Source of the DNA: Reticulascus tulasneorum
Taxonomy: Eukaryota; Ascomycota; Sordariomycetes; Glomerellales; Reticulascaceae
NCBI GenBank assembly: GCA_001557505.1
Contig: LSAX01000003.1
Location: forward strand, 1,364,001 to 1,428,000
Length of the DNA: 64,000 nucleotides
Direction: 5' to 3'
Numbering within the stretch: position 1 is the first letter of the stretch; each line of letters begins with the position of its first letter. The position numbers and the translations under genes are program-made. Below the pieces are notes generated by a model that had not been told where the DNA came from, did no database searches, and saw nothing but the letters and a program-made list of their open reading frames with translations. Shown here piece by piece: positions 56,042 to 64,000 of this stretch.

Positions 56042-56263
56042 TATCACGAGGCACCAGCAACCAACTATTTTGACACTGTCCATGAATGGCTACCAATTAT
56101 TGACAAAGCCGAGTTCTTGGACTCATCTTGGGTCTATGATAGCACAGAATTTGACGACGGCATTGCAGGGATGTTGTTGGGCCACTACTCTCCTCGACCG
56201 GTAACTAGTCTCGCGCGTGCGCCAAGGATTATTCGCTGCACAGCGCTCACTGTTTTAGGATGA
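56042..56263 (+). pseudogene. Possible relic of a fungal transcription-factor middle domain
   Basis: A 73-codon frame without a start Met encodes NYFDTVHEWLPIIDKAEFLD and then SSWVYDSTEFDDGIAGMLLG. The first block strongly resembles the conserved YF-x-x-(I/V)H-x-W-(F/L)P-I segment at the start of the fungal-specific transcription-factor domain. A stop precedes it, and downstream sequence shows stops in every frame. No zinc cluster is visible upstream. A fragment of a lost Zn2Cys6 regulator is the likeliest reading. Confidence 0.45.
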
Positions 56264-56630
56264 TCATTCCTTACAGTGCCTGTCAATACATACCCTTACT
56301 TCTACCTCGGACGGTAAAGATATGCAGGAGTTCAACCAGCCTAATACTGGATTCGGCACTCAAACACGCCGTTGGTCTCTATAACTGCATTAAACCTCTT
56401 CGTTCAGCGACAACACGAAGTACGTCTGCAGCGCTCTTCTTCTTAGGCATTGTTACGAGTTAGGTACCGATGACAATCAAGCAAAAGAATGATTCGGGCA
56501 AAATACTGACCAGGTAAAAAGAATGGGATCCAGACGAACAAGTACTCCAGAGCTCGCACTGCCATCGTAAGGTACAGCCCAGGGGCACAAACTCAACCGT
56601 TCTCGATGCGTTACCAGATCTCAGACTCAA

Positions 56631-56658
56631 TGTTATAGTATATATGTTATAGTATATA
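56631..56658. repeat. AT-rich 14-bp tandem duplication
   Basis: TGTTATAGTATATA occurs twice in perfect tandem, followed by further TATA-rich sequence to about 56676. Confidence 0.8.
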
Positions 56659-57734
56659 TATGGTATATAATTGATATGTCTCGCCTACGACAAAAGAGGA
56701 TCTATTATAGTAGGAGGGCTTATGTAGGGAATGCCCAATGCACACTTCCCTTGTCAAACCTCTTGTCATTCGTGGGCCGCCTACAACGTTAAGTATCTAC
56801 TCTACCAGGTCGAAACTTGGTGAGGAATTGCCAACGAGGGTAAAGATATTCATATAAGGCATACGCACAATTATCCCGTGCCGTTGGGAAAGAGTACGTG
56901 GCTCTAAGAACCCGAAGCTACTAAACTACGGACTTGACGAAAGATTGATTTGACCCACATCATGGTAGAGAGCATAGTGCGAGACGAGATACGAAAATAC
57001 GCCCAGTAGAAGATATTGGCTTTGTGGCTTGGTCCCAGTAATAATATTCTGGCAGAAAGTACCTTCTTATTGTCGAGAGTAGGAGCGGGGGGGCTTCAAT
57101 GGGAATGTACGGACGTAAAGGAATGCTTTAACAATGAATTCACATCTCGAAGTTGTCGTACAACGGCCAAGATGCGAGACAAAATTTCTTTGATGGGTAC
57201 GTTAGTCTACCTTTGCGGTTCAGTAATCATCCCGACGCCAGGAAACGCCAATTGGCACACCGCCACTGAGGGGATAGTCTTGGCCTCTCTTTGCCACTTC
57301 ACACGGCACTTTTCGATTGAGCATCGTAATTGGGTCATTTAATCTCGGAGACTGCTGGGACATTACAAGTTCCGCATCCCTGCCCAAACTAAACATAAGC
57401 AATTGTAGATCGGATGTCCCGTGACAGCGCGTTCGGGTCGTGAATTCATCCATGCCCAGAGACGCCACTTACACGTCGCGCTTGGCATTTCAGGCAGAGA
57501 AGCCGATCTGGCGCAATTGTATTCAAAAGGGGCGGAAAGGGAAGATGAAGCAGACGGGAAGTGGGAATAAGATTCGAAGATAAATATGGGTGCTCGTACC
57601 CCTTCTAGCAACTTCCTCTTCGGCGTCACCATCTCATCGCCACTGATTCAGGCATCATATCATAAGCATCGTTATTCTCGTCGAGACCATATCGAACTGA
57701 AATTTTCCGACCATTCTCTCGTCTGTCAACCACA

Positions 57735-58199
57735 ATGCATCTTCCGGCCGCCCAAGCGCCCACTTTCTACATCAACCTGCACACAGCAGATGCGGAGGCC
57801 GCCCTCGCCTTCTTCCAAGCACTTGGTCTGACACAAATCACTGAGTACTCCGATGACAAGACCAAATCATTCCGTCTGCCTGCTCCCAACGACAAGATCT
57901 GTCTCATGATCCACGTAGTCGCACGATTCAAGGAGTTCATGCGCCCCAACACTGAAGTAAACGACGCGACCAAGACAACCGAGTCACTCTTCTCCCTCAC
58001 GGTCGAGAAGAAGGAGGAAGTGGACGAGTGGCTTGCCAAAGCGGTCAAGGCCGGCGGCACTGGTGATCCGTATACTCTGACCGGATATGGCAGCGAATGT
58101 GGCATGTACACCCGCAGTTTTGCGGATTTGGATGGGCACATTTGGGAAGTGTGTACTATGACTGGAGACTGCGGTGGTGAGAAAAAGGAAAGTGCTTGA
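57735..58199 (+). CDS. VOC (glyoxalase/bleomycin-resistance-like) superfamily protein
   Basis: An intronless gene of 154 residues with a single VOC-fold unit pair. It starts FYINLHTADAEAALAFFQAL, the typical beta-alpha opening of the fold. It ends SFADLDGHIWEV, the standard DPDGHxWE-like close that carries the metal-ligand glutamate. A central segment (DKICLMIHV) provides the probable partner strand. This small type includes many uncharacterised fungal and bacterial proteins; true glyoxalase I is longer and has other conserved residues, so I do not call it glyoxalase. There is no signal peptide, so it is likely cytosolic. Confidence 0.85.
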   Translation: MHLPAAQAPTFYINLHTADAEAALAFFQALGLTQITEYSDDKTKSFRLPAPNDKICLMIHVVARFKEFMRPNTEVNDATKTTESLFSLTVEKKEEVDEWLAKAVKAGGTGDPYTLTGYGSECGMYTRSFADLDGHIWEVCTMTGDCGGEKKESA

Positions 58200-58431
58200 T
58201 TAGAACTCGTTGACCTAACTAACGCAGTGATCCTGGTTGAGGATATTCCGTTGGATATGTTGATTGATCAAGTTTATGCTCACTTGGCACGAGGTCTACA
58301 ATGTTAATCAAAAGCTGGTTACATTCCATGCCTGCTCCAAGTTATCCGTAGTTCTCCATGCAGCCGTGACTCGCCGAACCTGTTCCAAGCTCTTTTTAGA
58401 TTGCATTAGGTATTGAATGTCTCCTAAAAGG

Positions 58432-59274
58432 TCATGCTGTTTTTGTGCAAATTGCAATGATGGATTTTAACGGCACTCCTACCGCTTGTGTTCCATCTTT
58501 TCGTTCAAATGACTCCGCCATTGACTCTAGGACCTGGGGAAATAAACTCCTGGCCTTTATTTTGTCTTCCTCATTCCAATCCTTGAATGCCCCACCAGCG
58601 AAGCCTGCAAATATCAGGTCGCTTAGTGAAGCAATAGTATTCGCAGCATAATAGACAACTACAGTTGATGTCTTAACATCTTGGAAACCACCCTCTCGCA
58701 TTATCTGCTGGTAATGGCTTGGACGAAACCATTGTTTGGGCAAAGGGAGATCCCACGGCTGCTCGTTGGGATGAAGAGCTAGCTGAACCTTTTGGATGAC
58801 GGGAACATAGCCTAGAGCCTCCCATCCAGTCACTATGGCCACGCCTCCTGGTTTTAAAGTGCGATAGATCTGGCTCGCGCCTTTTGCAGGGTCGGTGAAG
58901 AATGCAATCCCTAGATTTGTGATGGAGTGGGTGAATAAATTGTCCGGAAACGTCAGCGACTCGCCCGGCATCACATGGCTATGAATAGTTGGCTCGTTGG
59001 CGAAACGATTCTCCGCGATCTCCACCATTTTCGATGCACCATCTGCTACATGAATGACTGGTTTCTGTTCCATTTCTGAGAGCGTTTCGAGAATGATATC
59101 AGCCACGACCCCTGTGCCGCAAGCATTATCGAGAATGACTGATTCGGAGTGGATCTCGGGTAGCAGCGGAATCAGCTCCTCAGCCAGATCCCGCGTGCTT
59201 CCAGCAGAGGCTTTTTCATAAACTGCTGCATTAGCATTGAAAAAGTCCAATGCTGTAGGTGGTGGTTGAGCCAT
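58432..59274 (-). CDS. SAM-dependent class I methyltransferase
   Basis: An intronless gene of 280 residues starting at MAQPPPTALDFF. An upstream in-frame Met at 59337 would add 21 residues with no family similarity. Motif I is VILDNACGTGVVAD near residue 48. An acidic ribose-binding position follows in HVADGASKM. Motif post-I to IV appears as SITNLGIAFFTDP, and the motif near LKPGGVAIVTGWE at about 145 closes the fold. These are the marks of UbiE-like small-molecule methyltransferases common in fungal metabolite pathways. The substrate is unknown. It lies tail-to-tail with the VOC gene, 232 bp away. Confidence 0.88.
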   Translation of the reverse strand: MAQPPPTALDFFNANAAVYEKASAGSTRDLAEELIPLLPEIHSESVILDNACGTGVVADIILETLSEMEQKPVIHVADGASKMVEIAENRFANEPTIHSHVMPGESLTFPDNLFTHSITNLGIAFFTDPAKGASQIYRTLKPGGVAIVTGWEALGYVPVIQKVQLALHPNEQPWDLPLPKQWFRPSHYQQIMREGGFQDVKTSTVVVYYAANTIASLSDLIFAGFAGGAFKDWNEEDKIKARSLFPQVLESMAESFERKDGTQAVGVPLKSIIAICTKTA

Positions 59275-59946
59275 GCTTTGAAGCTCACACGTTCGTGGCT
59301 TGTGTGCTGAGAGCCGAGATTGTGATTCGTGGCACAAAGTGAGTTAGTCCGGGTGTTCGAGATGGATATGCAGCTTGGAATAAACTGGAAAGATTTTGAG
59401 GTAGTTGTCCTTTAGTTGACGCTGGTGAGTGTGAGTGGATATTAATATTACGAACGAAGGATGGACAATGGTATCGTGAGCTCGTCATTATGATACGTGG
59501 GATTCTGTACTGACAGGGATCCTGACACGAAGGATCTATTTATGAGCGGCTGCCATTGGTCTTATCAAATTTCAATCCAAGCTTGATCGTGGAGACGGTC
59601 AAGCATTCTCATCCTGATCCTATAATCGACTGTTATAGACTGGACACCACCGACGATTGCTGATATCAGCGGCATAACCGCCCTAGGCCACCACATGACC
59701 TCCGAATCGTACCTGCGATTAACGCTAACACATATTTCTGCCTGGCTGAACCTCGCCAACTACATCAATTCTCTCCGTCCGGCATTGTCTCGGTTCCCCT
59801 CGTTGAATTGGTTTCAGGATTAAACCCGATGGTTATCAATTGCAGGCGTACTTGCTTGCGTCAACGAAGGATCCTCTTTCCAAAAGGGAAAAAAAAGTCT
59901 GCCTCTCCTGGGATGGACCGGCCCTGGGAAGAATGCGCAGTATCGC
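59275..59946. other. Intergenic region upstream of the methyltransferase
   Basis: 672 bp between the end of the glycosyltransferase gene and the methyltransferase start. No coding signal. Confidence 0.45.
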
Positions 59947-61053
59947 TTAAACCGCATCGAATGGGTCGTCAATCTCGATGATTTTGGTGTCATACATGTC
60001 TTTGGCGACAGGATAGAGTGCTCTCGCGAAGTTGCTCTGCCTTTCCAGCACGTATCGTGGGCTAATGTGATCGAAGCTCGGAACCAGCGGGATATTCCGG
60101 ACACCAGGCTGAAAACCGTGAATCATATAACTGTCAAAGAAATGCCGCTCCCAACTGTCATGCAAGCTCTCTGGTCTGTCCCATAGATCTTCATCTTGCT
60201 TCGATTCATGCTGAGGTAATTTGTCGCCCTGAACTACTCCCTCGAGATTGGATTTCCAATCCCCTTGTGGCTCGTAAAACATGCTTAGGTGCTTCGGGAG
60301 CCAACTTCCCGGCGCGAACGCATTTTGATCCAAGATCAGCACCTCCCCGGACTCACGAGCCAAACGCTCGCATATTCCCATGAGAAGAATATTCGAATGC
60401 GTTGTATATTTCCCGTTATACACCTTGTGCATTCTGTCTTTGTACAGCGTGCTCATCTTTGACCTTTTCCTCGAGAATATTGTCCCACTATTAACTTGTA
60501 GTTGGCGGCCTTCAATCCGTCCAACAACTGCGGCGAAGCCTGTCTTGCGCAGAGCCACAACGTCCCTCAACGCGTATACATCCCAGTCAATGTAGATGCC
60601 CCCGAAGTTGTGCAAAACTGTCGCGCGGATGAAGTCTGCCTTATGTTCTTCGTATGTAATCTTGTGGCCATTCTCTGAGTTCGCTGGCGCATCAACGTGG
60701 CTAATATGCACACCAGGTAGTGTGACAATAAGTTTGCTCCATTTCCCTGATAGCCCGGCACGAGCTCGATCAATCACAGACCGTCTGACATTCGTGTGTA
60801 GGTAGATACTCTCGGGGTGCCAGTGTGATTTGGCAGCATATACGGAGAGAAAATGCTTAAACTCAAAATTGAGATCGGATGCTGGATCGCTTTGTGTCCA
60901 CACGTAATGTATGATGTTTGGTATATCGGTATTTTGTCGATGTAAAGGTATGGTGATGTCGTGAAACACTAGAGGTCGAAAATAGAGGATGGCAAAGAGG
61001 AGGAATATGGCGATAGCTGGGCTCATTAACTTGCTCCGTGCCGACCGCGCCAT
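59947..61053 (-). CDS. GT32-like glycosyltransferase, type II membrane protein
   Basis: An intronless gene of 368 residues. A short basic N-terminus (MARSARSKL) precedes one membrane helix (AIAIFLLFAILYFRPL), so it should be a Golgi type II protein. IPNIIHYVWTQSD near residue 44 is the usual opening of the GT32/OCH1-like fold. LHNFGGIYIDWDVYAL near 145-160 carries the Asp-x-Asp metal and sugar-nucleotide motif in the form DWD. Fungal members transfer mannose or other sugars to glycoproteins or lipids. The donor and acceptor here cannot be read from sequence. A conserved HFFDSYMIHGF block follows near 310. Confidence 0.88.
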   Translation of the reverse strand: MARSARSKLMSPAIAIFLLFAILYFRPLVFHDITIPLHRQNTDIPNIIHYVWTQSDPASDLNFEFKHFLSVYAAKSHWHPESIYLHTNVRRSVIDRARAGLSGKWSKLIVTLPGVHISHVDAPANSENGHKITYEEHKADFIRATVLHNFGGIYIDWDVYALRDVVALRKTGFAAVVGRIEGRQLQVNSGTIFSRKRSKMSTLYKDRMHKVYNGKYTTHSNILLMGICERLARESGEVLILDQNAFAPGSWLPKHLSMFYEPQGDWKSNLEGVVQGDKLPQHESKQDEDLWDRPESLHDSWERHFFDSYMIHGFQPGVRNIPLVPSFDHISPRYVLERQSNFARALYPVAKDMYDTKIIEIDDPFDAV

Positions 61054-61382
61054 TCCATTGAAGTAGGGGTGCCTGACTCTTCAAGCACAGCTACAGGAGT
61101 CGAACTGGCAGTTCTAGATGCTGGAAGATGAATGGTGGTATAGCTATGTGTACCAATATCATCTTTGGGGATGGAAAGAAGTCCAAACGTGCGTGATCTG
61201 ACAAAGAAGCCAGAATGCAATGAAACGCTGATGGGATAGCCCATGCGATACATACTGACATGTACGTAGTGATGGATTTTAGGCTAATGCCAAGATATGT
61301 TACACTGCTGCAATTGTAGGATGAGATGCTATGTTAATATTATCATGACCCCGGCGAAAAGATCTCCGGGTTACCCAATTGC

Positions 61383-61412
61383 GGCCCCGCATTTGCCGAA
61401 GAGTGCGGGGCC
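61383..61412. repeat. GC-rich stem-loop
   Basis: GGCCCCGCA and TGCGGGGCC are perfect 9-bp complements separated by 12 nt. A second pair, ACCCCGGCG and CTCCGGGTT, is only partial and lies directly upstream. It could be a folded RNA or terminator structure, or the footprint of a small mobile element. Confidence 0.65.
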
Positions 61413-62627
61413 AAGCTTTTATCGTCCTGTATTAACCCCTCATCAGGTACTTTATGTTTTGTCATTCCTATAGCATAATAAGCCCAAGTTACGCTGAATA
61501 GTGAAAGCGTTGTCTAGTGACGAGGTTCTTGTTTCATATCGTCTAGAGAGGTAAACAGGTGAATAGTAGTAGAGAAAGTGACACTTGTTCGCTCAAAGAA
61601 AAGAAACCCTACCTAATTGAGAAGTTCTTCACACATTGGCCTCGGATAACACCTCAAATCAACTTCATGGTCTGTTCATATTAAGGGGATAAAGTCAGCA
61701 CAAGCTGCCAACCTCATGATGGTACAGTAATCTGGGATAAGTTGCTGTCTTGCGATTTATTTATAAAACTGTTGCGGTGAATCTTGGCATGAGTCGTTGC
61801 TGAAGAGACCAGATAGCTTAGGAAATATGAGAATGCTCCGCAAGGGGGAAGATCACCACTGTGCTCCTAGAAAGCCTGATGGTCTTCTTTATCTTGTCAT
61901 GATTTAGGGTCAAGTCCTTATAGTCGATCTATGTCTTCTTGCGTTGACTGTGTCTTGCCCGTTAACCTTGCCCTGAGGCATAGATTTCTCATAACATCGG
62001 TAGCCTTTGGGTCTCACCCAAGTTTTGAGATTGTGAACAACCAACATAGAAGCGACAAGCTAAGTGGCCATTGTGACTATGGAAATGGATATATCGGTGT
62101 GGATGCTGAAGTGTAGCAGCTGGTGGTAGTGGTAGCGGCGAGAACAGCCTCATCATCTGAGGTTGGATTAACTGCGCGTCGAGATTGTGAGAAAGAAATT
62201 GAGTTATCCAAGCAGAATGTCATTATTACGGCTAAAATTCTTAGAATCAGACCCTCGATATACCGCACCTTCGAGGGTGGCAAACCGCTTTCAGCCAACG
62301 CTCACCAACATACCATTGGACGGTTACTTCCTGCAGGGTCCTTCCAAGTTCCAACCGCTGGAGCCGACATTGCAGGTTAGCAAATGAAGCGACCAGCTTT
62401 ACTTTCGTGCATGCATGCATACTGCTTAACTTTATTAAATCAAAGTAAGCGACATATTTACCGATTCTGGAGCCCAAAAGGCCTTTTGTAGGCGCGGTAC
62501 GATTATGCTGACATGACTTACCCCTGATGCATGCATGACCTCAGCATCCTTCAAATGCAGACGCCACAGCACCTGTTTATGTTGCGTAACAGCGAAACAC
62601 ACTGGCAGGAACAGGTGCCATTACACC

Positions 62628-62634
62628 TATATAA
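62628..62634 (+). promoter_or_regulatory. TATA box of the last small secreted protein gene
   Basis: CCTATATAAGC lies about 85-90 bp upstream of the ATG at 62719. Confidence 0.6.
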
Positions 62635-62718
62635 GCTGATGTTTTCCCACGATGGAGACGTGCAGTGCTGCAAGGTCTTGGAGTCAGAGCTTCAAGGTGC
62701 TCTCAGTTGACCACCGAG

Positions 62719-63411
62719 ATGCATGGCATGCTTATCGTCTCGGTCTTCTTGGCCGGGGCAGCTATCATCTTAGCTTGTACTATTCCCAGCGCACTACCAC
62801 TCTCGAACACCATAGCGGAAGAATTCGGGATCCAAGTCCAGAATCCTTCATTCCCGGAAATACACAACCGCTATATGAACCTGAACGCCGCGGGCGGTGG
62901 TGACCAGCATCTATATCTCAGTCCAGCTGGTGCTTCTGCGTTCAACCTAGTCCTTAATCAAGGCGTGATCGAACGCGGTCTCATTCACGCTGTGATCAAT
63001 GGCCAAGTAGGTTTGACTAGCATGAAAGGCGATGACAGAATACTACGGTAGACTAAAACATTGGCAGTATACGGCAACAGACAACACAACCAAACTGTTC
63101 ATGACAGCACGTAAAGACCCGAGGGCCGTCTTTAACCCTGTTTATGCCTGTAACCCAGACACCGACGAGTTGCAGATCGTGTTGGCCCTTCAGACCCGCC
63201 AAAATTCTCCACCTGGTGGGCATATCTGCGTACGATTGGCGTCAGGCGCCAGGCATGAGTTCCGGTATTCGCCTCCAGGGAACCCTAGTAAGCTACCAAT
63301 CTTCCAACCATACTTCAGAACGCTGCTTACTAGATGTTGCGTGAAGCGAATGACCTAAACAAGCCGTGCATGGCTGTGAATCTGGTTCTCGTGCGTCCTG
63401 GGGCGAACTGA
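62719..63411 (+). CDS. Small secreted protein of unknown function
   Basis: The product is 190 residues from exons 62719-63006, 63068-63287 and 63347-63411. Introns are 61 and 59 nt with donors GTAGGT and GTAAGC, and all phases agree. Splicing removes two in-frame ends and joins well-formed sequence: VINGQ to YTATDNTT, and SPPGNP to TNDLNKPC. A signal peptide is clear (MLIVSVFLAGAAIILAC). The mature protein is rich in Asn and Gly, with cysteines at YACNPD, HICVRL and KPCMAV. There is no enzyme motif. The conserved-looking words EIHNRYMNL and DPRAVFNPVYAC suggest a family of fungal extracellular proteins, but I cannot name it. A TATA box upstream suggests inducible expression. Confidence 0.75.
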
Positions 63412-64000
63412 CCAGCCTCACAACTAGTAGCACACATATTGCCAGCAGCTCCAACTAAAATGATTGGCTCTATCGGAATGCCTTATTTTGGACCTGAAGC
63501 TGTTACAACTGAAGTTATTTTACAGAAATATCACATGTGTCGCTGTTTGGGCTGCCATTTTGGCAGTCCACGCCCTCAATTCTCAGAATGCCCAAACATT
63601 CTCGTTCTTCTCAGAGTCCGCTATCTCTCAAGGGCCAACAAAACCCTAGATCATTGCTCGCAGCGGAGCCACCTCCTATAATATAGAAGCTCTTTCTATG
63701 TCATAGAAACCCACCTGCTGTAATAGTGCCTCGTAAAAAATGCTTGACGTCTTTCGCCAAGCTATTTATTGCAATATAGACACTAACAAAAACCCTTATC
63801 CAGGCTACACTACATCAGTGCTGCAGCAATGTTACAAAAAGAGGATTAAGGCTTGCTGCCGAAACTGACAGTAGACTCCTCTGGAAGCCCAAAGCAGCCT
63901 GGGGATAAGACCAGAGAGTACTGCTCACCGAATACAAGCTATATTGTGAATAGGCAGAGACAGCCAAAGCCCTTGCTAGAGAAGTTGTGGTGGATTTCTC
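63412..64000. other. 3' flank, possibly containing a mobile-element relic
   Basis: 589 bp to the window edge. From about 63720 one frame reads as broken protein-like sequence interrupted by TAG/TAA codons (AETAKALAREVVVDF near the end). The stops look like CAG/CAA to TAG/TAA changes, which would suit repeat-induced point mutation of an old element. This is weak evidence and the element is not identified. Confidence 0.3.

Larger units (their letters stand above)
55726..57734. other. Intergenic region with relic and AT-rich repeat
   Basis: 2 kb between NmrA-like gene 2 and the VOC gene. It contains a relic resembling part of a transcription factor (56042-56263) and an AT-rich duplication near 56631. 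No intact gene is seen. Confidence 0.5.
61054..62718. other. Intergenic region with hairpin
   Basis: 1.66 kb between the glycosyltransferase start and the last gene. It contains a GC-rich stem-loop and a TATA box, listed separately. Two GCATGCATGCAT-type words occur (62410, 62527). No gene is supported. Confidence 0.5.

Noticed and set aside
30372..61053. Classical secondary-metabolite cluster
   Set aside because: No polyketide synthase, peptide synthetase, terpene cyclase, dimethylallyl transferase or cytochrome P450 is present, so I describe only a candidate catabolic block.
1..64000. CRISPR arrays, bacterial operons or phage systems
   Set aside because: Introns, TATA-type promoters and gene families are fungal. 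No regularly spaced repeats are present.

Overview
The window is nuclear DNA of a filamentous ascomycete (Pezizomycotina). The evidence is short 45-120 nt introns with GT...AG ends and CTAAC/CTAAT-type branch points in most genes, together with fungal-type families: Zn2Cys6 and bZIP/DUF3425 regulators, a DUF3433 membrane protein, GPI-type secreted proteins and NmrA-like reductases. I cannot place the genus. All gene models below were spliced by eye, and exon lengths were checked for reading-frame consistency.

Layout. 0-15 kb is a conserved housekeeping block: the 3' end of AP-3 sigma, a small membrane protein, cytosolic leucyl-tRNA synthetase (18 exons), a Thr-rich GPI-type protein, DPH3, a peroxisomal ABCD half-transporter and an RBR ubiquitin ligase with a long disordered N-terminus. 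15-30 kb is looser: a large DUF3433 membrane protein, a small cysteine-containing secreted protein, a coiled-coil protein of unknown function and an atypical Hsp70-like ATPase, separated by long non-coding stretches with diverged tandem repeats. 30-43 kb is a compact accessory block: two short-chain dehydrogenases, a Zn2Cys6 regulator, a secreted carboxylesterase, a DUF3237 protein, a bZIP/DUF3425 regulator and a double GFA-domain protein. It has no polyketide, peptide or terpene backbone gene, so it looks more like a catabolic or detoxification cluster than a classical secondary-metabolite cluster. 44-64 kb holds two secreted glycoproteins, a DHCR24-like flavoenzyme, two NmrA-type reductases, a VOC protein, a methyltransferase, a GT32-like glycosyltransferase and a small secreted protein, with decayed coding fragments and repeats between them.

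Most notable observations. The RBR ligase has two duplicated 3' terminal exons in the same splice phase. Each can complete the RING2/Rcat domain, and each supplies the last two bases of the catalytic cysteine codon, so two ligases with different catalytic-domain ends may come from one gene. The leucyl-tRNA synthetase needs a 6-nt microexon and a GC-AG intron to restore conserved sequence. Other leads are the 30-43 kb cluster, the diverged tandem repeats at 22.8-23.5 kb, and gene relics at 53.3-54 kb and 56 kb.
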